A DNA stretch of 33,965 nt from IMG/VR virus record IMGVR_UViG_3300011114_000074, positions 1 to 33,965 of that record; one strand, 5' to 3'. The translations under genes were made by a program, and so were the position numbers. The first letter of the stretch is position 1. Every line of letters begins with the position of its first letter. The stretch is from a virus. This document shows positions 14,899 to 19,584 of the stretch, one piece after another. Under the pieces are notes generated by a model. The model searched no databases, had not been told where the DNA came from, and was given only the letters and a program-made list of their open reading frames with translations.

Positions 14899-15110
14899 TA
14901 CTGGCTACATTTGCGGTCATGCGAGTAGCAAACGCCGCTGGAACGTCCACCGCCAAATGACTTGTCAGCGCCAGTCATGTTGGTTTTAGCAGCGGGAATG
15001 CTTTTTTTGGCGCTTCCCTGTGTGCCTGTGGCGTCAGAAGCGGTTGCTTTGCCCGACATAGAAGCAGACGCGCCGTAGCCTTTGGGTTCGTTCTTCATCA
15101 TATTCGCCAT
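14898..15110 (-). CDS. Small low-complexity protein, 70 aa
   Basis: A 70-aa protein rich in Gly, Ser, Ala and Lys (GYGASASMSGKATASDATG and ADKSFGGGRSSGVCYSHDRK). It is predicted disordered apart from a short cysteine-containing end (VCYSHDRKCSQ). AAGGAAAAATC precedes the ATG. Its stop shares a base with the start of the zeta-toxin-like gene (TAATG), so they are coupled. Similar small disordered proteins precede P-loop genes in other phages, but no role is known. Confidence 0.75.
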   Translation of the reverse strand: MANMMKNEPKGYGASASMSGKATASDATGTQGSAKKSIPAAKTNMTGADKSFGGGRSSGVCYSHDRKCSQ

Positions 15111-15119
15111 GATTTTTCC

Positions 15120-15479
15120 TTAGTTAAGAAAACGCAGTTTGTACAAGGTTGAATTGATCAAGTCGGCGATTTCATCCACCAAATTTTGCAATTCTGAGTC
15201 TTGTGGTAGTTCCTCGCGGGATTCTTCCACAAATTCTTTCATTCCTTCCAAGTATTTCACGGGGTCTTTTTCTGTGTGAAACTCATCAGGAAATTTTTTA
15301 AGCTGATCATATTTGCCCATATACGCTTCGGCAAATTGGTCAACCAAGTCAACAATTTGGACATAGTACTCCCCTAACGCTACATGTTTTGCATAGCTGG
15401 TCGTTGACCAGTGCATGAAATGCGTCACCGTACTGCTGTGCAGCAGTTGCGCTACAAATTCGGCTACTTCTTCGTTCAT
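15120..15479 (-). CDS. DUF5856-like helical (ferritin-like) protein; first gene of the late operon
   Basis: A 119-aa, all-helical protein. AQLLHSSTVTHFMHWSTTSY then AKHVALGEYYVQIVDLVDQF and AEAYMGKYDQLKKF follow the pattern of the DUF5856 family found in many large tailed phages. These look like ferritin or DNA-starvation-protein bundles, with conserved His and Glu residues (here around 14-45). Its function is not established. The gene begins 15 bases after a strong terminator. No SD is visible, but TATAGT is centred about 10 bases before the ATG, so the transcript could be leaderless. Confidence 0.8.
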   Translation of the reverse strand: MNEEVAEFVAQLLHSSTVTHFMHWSTTSYAKHVALGEYYVQIVDLVDQFAEAYMGKYDQLKKFPDEFHTEKDPVKYLEGMKEFVEESREELPQDSELQNLVDEIADLINSTLYKLRFLN

Positions 15480-15485
15480 GTTGGC

Positions 15486-15491
15486 ACTATA
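15486..15491 (-). promoter_or_regulatory. Possible -10 element of the late promoter
   Basis: TATAGT on the minus strand lies between the terminator U tract and the late-operon start codon, and places the transcription start at about 15479, the ATG itself. The -35 region falls in the terminator stem and does not match consensus, so an activator would be needed; the zinc-ribbon protein at 15793-15978 is one candidate. Low confidence. Confidence 0.3.
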
Positions 15492-15493
15492 TC

Positions 15494-15520
15494 AAAAAAA
15501 GGGGGGTTGCAACACCCCCC
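15494..15520 (-). terminator. Strong intrinsic terminator ending the replication operon
   Basis: On the minus strand GGGGGGT (15520-15514) pairs with ACCCCCC (15507-15501) around GTTGCA and is followed by seven T residues. It sits one base after the stop of the HNH-like gene. It separates the leftward early/middle operon from the late operon. Confidence 0.93.
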
Positions 15521-15521
15521 G

Positions 15522-15854
15522 TTAAGACAACTGCGCTTCCATTATAGGCAGCGGAACGTCAGAGGGCCAAGCCCCTTGGTCACACAATTTTTCAACCGTA
15601 GCAGCGTGGGCCTTGCGCCACTTTTCTTGGCGTTCTTCCTTGGTCAGGTCTTTGCCTTGGTCAATCTCAAAATGGCACTTCAGGCACAGCGCCGCCACAA
15701 GGTTGTCATCAGCCTTGATGCCTCGGCCCTTGCCGCCTCCCCAGTTGCTGTGCGCTGCCTGCACCATGCCGCCTGACCCGCAGGCTTGGCAGTCAAGCCC
15801 CGCCACTAGTCTTAATAGCTTTTTGCTTCTTATGTATTGGTGTTTTTGAAACAA
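15522..15854 (-). CDS. DUF1364/YbcO-like HNH-type nuclease
   Basis: A 110-aa protein of the YbcO-like group. Metal-binding residues are visible as Cys22-x2-Cys25 (DCQACG) and Cys57-x2-Cys60 with His61 (LCLKCHFEIDQG). His35 (VQAAHSNWGGGKGRGI) takes the general-base position and DDN lies at 49-51. YbcO is a predicted structure- or strand-specific nuclease of the lambdoid nin region; the same role in recombination or packaging is inferred. I accept the TTG at 15854 because GGAGA lies 6 bases upstream and the N-terminal RSKKLL matches the usual start of the family. It overlaps the previous gene by 62 bases and ends at the terminator. Confidence 0.87.
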   Translation of the reverse strand: MFQKHQYIRSKKLLRLVAGLDCQACGSGGMVQAAHSNWGGGKGRGIKADDNLVAALCLKCHFEIDQGKDLTKEERQEKWRKAHAATVEKLCDQGAWPSDVPLPIMEAQLS

Positions 15855-15978
15855 TTATTGTCTCCAGTGTGGTGAATCGGTGCAGATTGGCGCATTCCAT
15901 TTTTCGGCGGCGGCTGGTGTCTGTAATTAATCGGGTGTCTTTTACTGTTGTCCAAGCCCCGCATTCGGGACATTTCAT
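15793..15978 (-). CDS. Ogr/NrdR-like zinc-ribbon protein, possible late-gene regulator
   Basis: A 61-aa protein with Cys3-x2-Cys6 (MKCPECGAW), then DTRLITDTSRRRKMEC and ANLHRFTTLETI. The spacing, the R-x-I-T-D-T segment, the single Cys29 followed by Asn and His, and the FTTLE ending resemble P2 Ogr/Delta late activators. The RRRKMEC...RFTTLE part also resembles the NrdR zinc ribbon. The fourth ligand is uncertain, with His32/His33-like residues replacing a second Cys. It starts with an ATGA overlap to the upstream gene. As the second-to-last gene before the late operon, a late activator would make sense, but that is inference. Confidence 0.65.
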   Translation of the reverse strand: MKCPECGAWTTVKDTRLITDTSRRRKMECANLHRFTTLETIIVSKTPIHKKQKAIKTSGGA

Positions 15979-16304
15979 TGATGCGCCCTATCTTGCAGTC
16001 GATTGGTGGCTTCGCGTGTTCGCCAGATTTCAATGTCAAGCCTAGCAGCTTCAATTTGCCATTTAAGGGTTTCCTCCTGCTCAATTGCCACAGCCAAACC
16101 GTTCAACAGCTTTTGGTAAACAGGGCTTGCGTAGGCTTCGCGCTCTTGGGCATTGGCAGCTTCGTAGCCCATCTCTAAGGATTCTTTCATCAACATAGCT
16201 TTTTGGCTTTTGCGGAATTCTTCAAGGTAAACCCGCTGGGCTTTGGCTTCACCGTAGGCCGGGGCTTTGTTGCGTATGCTTTCGGCGGCTTCTTCAGGCT
16301 TCAT
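15975..16304 (-). CDS. Conserved helical phage protein, 109 aa
   Basis: A 109-aa protein that is almost wholly helical and charged (AKAQRVYLEEFRKSQKAMLM, then EQEETLKWQIEAARLDIEIW). The N-terminal EAAESIRNKAPAYGEAKAQR and the ending REATNRLQDRAHQ recur in phage proteins encoded next to recombination and nuclease genes. Its function is unknown to me. It is coupled on both sides by ATGA overlaps (15975-15978 and 16301-16304), so it belongs to the recombination/replication operon. Confidence 0.8.
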   Translation of the reverse strand: MKPEEAAESIRNKAPAYGEAKAQRVYLEEFRKSQKAMLMKESLEMGYEAANAQEREAYASPVYQKLLNGLAVAIEQEETLKWQIEAARLDIEIWRTREATNRLQDRAHQ

Positions 16305-16567
16305 TTCAACACTCCAATCATGCGTAGGGCGGCTTCAGGGCTGTCAATTCTTGCCAAGGTACTGCCAGACCAATTCTTAAAAAAATCGTCTTGTAGGGCC
16401 GTTAAACGCTTTTTAGCGTTGGTTTTGACTTCCACCAAGAATGTGTGACCCTTGTAACCAACCAAAAGGTCAACTGGCAGACTGATGATCCACACATAAG
16501 CGCCAGCCGCCCTAAGTGCGCTTACGATTTGCGCTTGATTGGCATCAATTCTTGCTGCGTGTCTCAT
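16301..16567 (-). CDS. VRR-NUC / Holliday-junction-resolvase-like nuclease
   Basis: An 88-aa protein with the PD-(D/E)xK core. Asp33 lies in PVDLLVGYKG, followed by Glu46-Val-Lys48 in FLVEVKT and a possible motif-IV Gln59. Preceding helices (RIDANQAQIVSALRAAGA) and the terminal RIDSPEAALRMIG match small phage VRR-NUC or Hjc-type resolvases. It probably cuts branched DNA during replication or recombination. The start overlaps the previous stop as ATGA (16564-16567) and the end overlaps the next gene by four bases. All three expected active-site residues are present. Confidence 0.85.
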   Translation of the reverse strand: MRHAARIDANQAQIVSALRAAGAYVWIISLPVDLLVGYKGHTFLVEVKTNAKKRLTALQDDFFKNWSGSTLARIDSPEAALRMIGVLK

Positions 16568-16736
16568 GCTGCTGCCTGTTCATTTCGTTTATCAAGATAT
16601 CGGCTGTAGCCTGCCCACGAATCTGCACAATGTCTGTTTTCACTTGATGCCACCAGCTTTGCGCTCTCACACTGCCCAATTGTTTCACCTTGGCCCGATA
16701 GCGCCGATGCCATTCCCGCGCTTCGCAGCGGATCAT
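16545..16736 (-). CDS. Small basic Trp/Arg-rich protein, overlapping in a second frame, 63 aa
   Basis: The ATG at 16736 opens MIRCEAREWHRRYRAKVKQL then GSVRAQSWWHQVKTDI and ADILINEMNRQQ. This is a helical, basic protein of a type I recognise from phages of related bacteria, without known function. Almost all of it lies inside the gene at 16564-16839 in another frame. It ends 22 bases inside the resolvase gene. The protein-like composition (WW, EAREW) argues that it is coding, but no SD is evident. Confidence 0.6.
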   Translation of the reverse strand: MIRCEAREWHRRYRAKVKQLGSVRAQSWWHQVKTDIVQIRGQATADILINEMNRQQHETRSKN

Positions 16737-16839
16737 GTAGGTCGCCACTTGCGTAGAGGGCGGCGCTGATTTCTTCAAGGGTGTACCTGTGTCCTTCACG
16801 GGCTTTGTCCAAAAGTTTGTTTGCTACTTCACGATTCAC
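16564..16839 (-). CDS. Hypothetical 91-aa protein with GTG start
   Basis: The GTG at 16839 overlaps the stop of the replication gene (GTGA) and has AAGGAGA just upstream. The frame encodes NREVANKLLDKAREGHRYTL, then EEISAALYASGDL, then a less ordered Ser/Gly/Ala-rich half. It ends with an ATGA overlap onto the resolvase start, so both ends fit the operon. The first 36 residues look like a family; the rest may be the by-product of a gene in another frame (16545-16736). Confidence 0.6.
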   Translation of the reverse strand: MNREVANKLLDKAREGHRYTLEEISAALYASGDLHDPLRSAGMASALSGQGETIGQCESAKLVASSENRHCADSWAGYSRYLDKRNEQAAA

Positions 16840-17609
16840 ATGCTCTCCTTCACACCGCCGCGAATAGCTGCCATCTTCGCCAAAACCTCCAAGGAAGGGC
16901 CGCTGCAATTTCTGTCAGCCTCCTCCCTTAGTCTGCGTTGCGTGTCCTCATAGGCTTGATTTCTAGGCACTGTTGTTCGGGCTATATCCGCATTGATCTG
17001 TGCAAAAGATGCCTTCGGGACTGACTGATTGCGAACCCAGTTGCGCCATGTCGCCAGCCAATCCAGCTTAACACCACCAGACCCAGCCTTTGCAGTCCAA
17101 AAGTCTTTAAACGAATCAAACGTGTTCTGCAAGTTAAGGTCTGGTCGTTGCTGTATGCAGAAGTCTGCCCATTCCTTTGGGAACACAAAGTCTTGAGGCA
17201 GGCGCGACCCGCGCTGCTTCTTCAATAGTTCTTGGTTAATGGTTATTGGTTCTTGGTTATTGGTTGGTTGAACGTCCGTTGAACGGGGGTTGCTCCGGCG
17301 TTCAGCAGATGCTTTACCAGCCCTAGACGCCTGTTCAATTTTCCCTTTGAAGTGGGCAATTTCCTTGTCTGCACGGGTGTTTATCCAGCCATCTTCAGTC
17401 AGCTTAAAAAATTCCTGAAGTACCTCATGTACCTCTGATTCATGATCTTTTAAGCCGATCTGCCGTGCAACCACCGCTATACCGCTGTTCAACGGGCGTT
17501 CACTTAGATAGTAGGCATCAAGCAAGCGCCTGTAAGCAATGTCTTCGATGGGTGAGAGATGCCGGGTGTGGCTTACATAGTCACCAATGTTGAATTGGTA
17601 GTAGTGCAT
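16836..17609 (-). CDS. DUF1376 replication protein (initiator-like)
   Basis: A 257-aa protein. I chose the ATG at 17609 because it begins exactly at the conserved DUF1376 sequence (MHYYQFNIGDYVSHTRHLSP then IEDIAYRRLLDAYYLSERPL). The frame is open for a further 41 codons upstream, but that part coincides with a structured RNA. DUF1376 is a winged-helix-like domain typical of phage replication initiators. A linker (about 95-145) is rich in Asn/Gln/Arg, and the C-terminal half (about 150-225) has LPQDFVFPKEWADFCIQQRP and WLATWRNWVRNQS, as in DnaT/primosomal C-terminal domains. It probably binds the origin and recruits the host helicase. The only SD-like sequence is a weak GGAC. Confidence 0.88.
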   Translation of the reverse strand: MHYYQFNIGDYVSHTRHLSPIEDIAYRRLLDAYYLSERPLNSGIAVVARQIGLKDHESEVHEVLQEFFKLTEDGWINTRADKEIAHFKGKIEQASRAGKASAERRSNPRSTDVQPTNNQEPITINQELLKKQRGSRLPQDFVFPKEWADFCIQQRPDLNLQNTFDSFKDFWTAKAGSGGVKLDWLATWRNWVRNQSVPKASFAQINADIARTTVPRNQAYEDTQRRLREEADRNCSGPSLEVLAKMAAIRGGVKESM

Positions 17610-17616
17610 AAAGTCC

Positions 17617-17717
17617 AAAAAAAAAGACTTAGGCGAGACACTCACCGTTTCCGGTGTTGGCGGACTGGTCAGCACCAGCAGTGTCCCGTCTAAGTCTTGC
17701 TGAAAATTCCCCGCCAA
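17617..17717 (-). ncRNA. Pseudoknotted three-way-junction RNA with 3' U tract, upstream of the replication gene
   Basis: Reading the minus strand, a 19-position stem P1 (17698-17680 with 17642-17624) has 17 Watson-Crick pairs, one G-U and one A-C mismatch. It encloses hairpin P2 (CTGGT-GCTG-ACCAG, 17678-17665) and hairpin P3 (CACCG-GAAA-CGGTG, 17656-17643), a GNRA loop. The 8 bases between P2 and P3 (17664-17657, TCCGCCAA) are complementary to TTGGCGGG at 17717-17710 upstream of P1, giving a pseudoknot of seven Watson-Crick pairs plus one G-U. Nearly every base is assigned. Nine T residues follow P1 directly, so it could act as a terminator/attenuator 7 bases before the replication ATG. No known family is recognised. 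Confidence 0.72.
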
Positions 17718-17838
17718 GGGATGTGAAATCATACATCAAAATTAAAAGGTGGGGGTACTCGCTGCGTCTGGCGTTTTGGGTTCAACCTGCGCCGCCTAGA
17801 ACAACGACTTGCCAGCATCCGCTTTCCCCCCTGTAAAT

Positions 17839-17997
17839 TTATTTACCAAACCAATCAGGGCGCATGGCTTTCAACTGCCACACCCGTGCCTGTGGGATGG
17901 TCACACCCCACTGGCTGATGGCGGCACGGCTGATCCCTAGCATCTCTGCTAATTTTCTCGCCGACCCCGCTAAATTTATTGCTTGCTCTTTTTCCAT
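17839..17997 (-). CDS. Cro/CI-like helix-turn-helix regulator, 52 aa
   Basis: A 52-aa protein starting at the ATG at 17997. The helix-turn-helix is GSARKLAEMLGISRAAISQWG at about residues 12-32, followed by TIPQARVWQLKAMRPDWFG. Both parts are typical of the small Cro/YdaS-type proteins of lambdoid phages. No other domain is present, so it lacks the cleavage domain of a CI-type repressor. It is transcribed leftward from a promoter whose predicted start is the A of the ATG (leaderless). It faces the rightward early operon and is the best candidate to bind the TAAGC-NN-GCTTA operators at 18008, 18083 and 19067. The GAGG touching the ATG is too close to serve as an SD. Confidence 0.85.
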   Translation of the reverse strand: MEKEQAINLAGSARKLAEMLGISRAAISQWGVTIPQARVWQLKAMRPDWFGK

Positions 17998-18003
17998 CCT
18001 CGC

Positions 18004-18033
18004 ATAGTAAGCCAACTTATGCCAACTTGTCAA
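18004..18033 (-). promoter_or_regulatory. Leftward promoter of the HTH regulator
   Basis: On the minus strand TTGACA (18033-18028) is a perfect -35 and TACTAT (18009-18004) a good -10, spaced 18 bases. The predicted +1 is 17997, the A of the regulator's ATG. The direct repeat GCCAACTT (18011 and 18021 on the plus strand) and a degenerate operator lie between the hexamers. Confidence 0.8.
18008..18019. promoter_or_regulatory. Degenerate operator in the regulator promoter
   Basis: TAAGC-CA-ACTTA matches the palindrome TAAGC-NN-GCTTA of the two rightward promoters at 9 of 10 half-site bases. It overlaps the -10 of the leftward promoter, so binding would allow autoregulation. Confidence 0.5.
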
Positions 18034-18069
18034 TACCCGACAAAGTTAAGGGGGCTTTACAAACAACAG

Positions 18070-18098
18070 TTGACAAGGCTATTAAGCTAGCTTATTAT
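18070..18098 (+). promoter_or_regulatory. Rightward early promoter 1
   Basis: TTGACA (18070-18075), a 17-base spacer and TATTAT (18093-18098) form a near-consensus sigma-70 promoter. The predicted start is about 18105, 40 bases before the LPD29 gene. Confidence 0.88.
18083..18094. promoter_or_regulatory. Palindromic operator in early promoter 1
   Basis: TAAGCTAGCTTA is a perfect 12-base palindrome in the spacer of the rightward promoter, reaching into the -10. A bound HTH dimer would block RNA polymerase. The same half-sites occur at 19067-19080. Confidence 0.7.
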
Positions 18099-18145
18099 TC
18101 AGTCATTCCCTAGCAAATTGCACGGGGTCTTTAAGGAGAAAGCAA

Positions 18146-18736
18146 ATGTCAAGCACTCAATACCTCTCTTGTTCCGAAACCGCAAAGTTGGTTCGGGCGG
18201 CTCTCAAAGAGTCATTCCCCGGCGTCAAGTTCAGTGTCAAGTCCAGCAGCTACGCTGGCGGCGCTAGCATCAATGTTTCCTACACTGACGGCCCTAACGC
18301 CAGCCAAGTCAAGGCTGTTGTCAGCATGTTTGAAGGCTCTTATTTTGACGGCATGACCGATTACAAGGGCAACAATTACAGCAGCTTGGACGGTCAGCCA
18401 GTTTCGTTTGGTGCTGATTTTATTTTTGTAAATCGCCGGTTTACCGCACCAATTTTGACAGGCGTGGCTGTTGATGTGTGCAACCGTTTTGGGTTCGACA
18501 ACGAAGTTTTGATTGATAGCGGCGGTCAGTATTTTGGCGCTTCGATTAAGGCAGTCGGCCCCAACGCTGGCAGCGCTTCTCGCGGTTACGAAACTAGAGA
18601 CATTGAACGAATCATTCGGGAAGCAGCCAGCGAATACAGCATGGACGATGCCGCACAAAGCGCCACGTTAGCCCGTGTAGCCTTTCTAGGTGATGACGGT
18701 TACGGCTACGGTGCAGTGGGCTTGTTGGCAGCTTAA
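18146..18736 (+). CDS. LPD29-domain protein (early)
   Basis: A 196-aa protein. Residues 7-95 (LSCSETAKLVRAALKESFPG, GGASINVSYTDGP, FEGSYFDGMTDYKG and then FGADFIFVNRRF) correspond to LPD29, a domain first described in large polyvalent proteins of phages and mobile elements; its biochemical role is not established. The second half (about 105-196) has DIERIIREAASEY and a Gly/Tyr-rich end. AAGGAG lies 7 bases before the ATG. It is the first gene after the operator-controlled promoter, a usual place for genes that neutralise host defences; that role is inference. Confidence 0.82.
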   Translation: MSSTQYLSCSETAKLVRAALKESFPGVKFSVKSSSYAGGASINVSYTDGPNASQVKAVVSMFEGSYFDGMTDYKGNNYSSLDGQPVSFGADFIFVNRRFTAPILTGVAVDVCNRFGFDNEVLIDSGGQYFGASIKAVGPNAGSASRGYETRDIERIIREAASEYSMDDAAQSATLARVAFLGDDGYGYGAVGLLAA

Positions 18737-18742
18737 TCAATC

Positions 18743-18758
18743 GGGGGCGCAAGCCCCC
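18743..18758 (+). other. GNRA hairpin between early genes (copy 1)
   Basis: GGGGGC-GCAA-GCCCCC is a perfect 6-bp stem with a GCAA tetraloop. It lies just after the LPD29 stop codon and just before the AAGGAG of the next gene. No T run follows, so mRNA processing or stability control is more likely than termination. Confidence 0.75.
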
Positions 18759-18774
18759 TCTAAGGAGTAAAAAA

Positions 18775-18990
18775 ATGGTTATTTCTCAAATTTCAAACAC
18801 CGCGCAAGTGGCAACATTTGTCAACGTTTTTTACGGCATTTCTTCTTTGGTCACTCAGACCAAAAAAGGCTACGCAGTGACCCTGCTGGACACTGATGCC
18901 GAAATGATTGTTGCCACCCGCATCTATTCCGCCACCATGTTGGATCAGGCTGTTGCCTACGCCAAAAAAATTGCTGACGTTCAAGAGTAA
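18775..18990 (+). CDS. Hypothetical early protein, 71 aa
   Basis: A 71-aa protein with AAGGAG before the ATG. The middle reads TQTKKGYAVTLLDTDAEMIV then ATRIYSATMLDQAVAYAKKI. This could be a small beta-beta-beta-alpha fold, but I recognise no family. There is no membrane segment. It is the second gene of the operon from early promoter 1 and is followed by promoter 2. Confidence 0.78.
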   Translation: MVISQISNTAQVATFVNVFYGISSLVTQTKKGYAVTLLDTDAEMIVATRIYSATMLDQAVAYAKKIADVQE

Positions 18991-19055
18991 AAAATGGGAG
19001 TTTTACAAGTTGTGGCTTTTTTGAACAACTTAGGGAAAACACCTAGCGAAAAGGC

Positions 19056-19083
19056 TTGACCTCTTGTTAAGCCTGCTTAATAA
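19056..19083 (+). promoter_or_regulatory. Rightward early promoter 2 (paralogous to promoter 1)
   Basis: TTGACC (19056-19061), a 16-base spacer and TAATAA (19078-19083). The region to the next ATG aligns with promoter 1 and its leader: both have GCTTA[at]TA[at], CATTCC and GGGTCTTTAAGGA before the ATG. A weaker match to consensus than promoter 1. Confidence 0.7.
19067..19080. promoter_or_regulatory. Palindromic operator in early promoter 2
   Basis: TTAAGC-CT-GCTTAA has perfect 6-base inverted half-sites and lies between -35 and -10, exactly as the operator of promoter 1 does. The same regulator should act on both. Confidence 0.7.
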
Positions 19084-19130
19084 TACATTCATTCCCCAGC
19101 ACAACGCATAGGGTCTTTAAGGAAATCAAA

Positions 19131-19382
19131 ATGCAAGCTACTCAATCAAACAACCAAGCTATGTACGGTGTCAATGACATCAATCAATTCATTGCTTCGG
19201 TCAAAAACTCAGTCACCTACAAATTTACTGGCGCAAACATGGTGGTTGCTGGCCTGATGTCAGATGCTCAAACACAAATAGAGTTTGATGATTTAGAGGG
19301 CGCTAGACAAAGCCTAAATCGTGCCAAAGCCATTTTGTTTGAAATCATGGATGGCGCTTTAGTTGGCACTGTCAAAGAGTAA
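19131..19382 (+). CDS. Hypothetical early protein, 83 aa
   Basis: An 83-aa protein with TAAGGAA before the ATG. It is helical: YGVNDINQFIASVKNSVTYK, then AQTQIEFDDLEGARQSLNRA and KAILFEIMDGAL. The repeated-helix pattern DDLEGARQSLNRAKAIL resembles a TPR-like helical hairpin but is too short to name. It is the first gene after the second operator-controlled promoter. Confidence 0.75.
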   Translation: MQATQSNNQAMYGVNDINQFIASVKNSVTYKFTGANMVVAGLMSDAQTQIEFDDLEGARQSLNRAKAILFEIMDGALVGTVKE

Positions 19383-19389
19383 ATTTAAC

Positions 19390-19403
19390 GGGGCGCAAGC
19401 CCC
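19390..19403 (+). other. GNRA hairpin between early genes (copy 2)
   Basis: GGGGC-GCAA-GCCCC repeats the hairpin at 18743-18758, again placed between a stop codon and the AAAGGA of the next gene. Confidence 0.75.
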
Positions 19404-19418
19404 ATCAAAGGATCAATC

Positions 19419-19535
19419 ATGTTTGAAATAGAAAAGTACAGCAAGCCTACCGACTGGGCGCAAGTCGCCCTGTGGATCGTGTCCATTACAGCAATCGTAG
19501 TGGTTGCCCTTGATGTTTTTATCTGGAGGCCATAG
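19419..19535 (+). CDS. Small single-pass membrane protein, 38 aa
   Basis: The ATG at 19419 has AAAGGA 7 bases upstream. The product is MFEIEKYSKPTDWAQ followed by a hydrophobic segment (VALWIVSITAIVVVALDVFI, residues about 16-35) and WRP. This predicts one transmembrane helix with a short soluble N-terminus. The function is not known; small early membrane proteins often affect host processes or superinfection. It is too short for confident annotation, but the SD and membrane segment support it. Confidence 0.65.
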   Translation: MFEIEKYSKPTDWAQVALWIVSITAIVVVALDVFIWRP

Positions 19536-19584
19536 CCCTATGAAATACGTTTTTTTAACCCATGTTACGCACTAAGGAGAACCC

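Noticed and set aside
17610-17732. 41-residue N-terminal extension of the DUF1376 protein, and a separate 35-codon ORF through the same bases
   Set aside because: The protein family starts at the ATG at 17609. The upstream bases are better explained by paired RNA helices, and neither upstream start has an SD.
17728-17733. TATGAT as -10 of a separate promoter for the structured RNA
   Set aside because: The expected -35 (ACCCCC) does not match; not enough to list as a promoter.
15120-18033. Search for integrase, attachment site, tRNA genes and CRISPR in the control region and elsewhere
   Set aside because: No tyrosine or serine recombinase motif, cloverleaf or regularly spaced repeats were seen, so temperate integration is not claimed.
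18994-19059. 21-codon ORF (MGVLQVVAFLNNLGKTPSEK) before early promoter 2
   Set aside because: No clear SD and it runs into the promoter; too short to support.
19540-19575. 10-codon ORF just before erf, a possible leader peptide
   Set aside because: Very short and no attenuator structure follows it.
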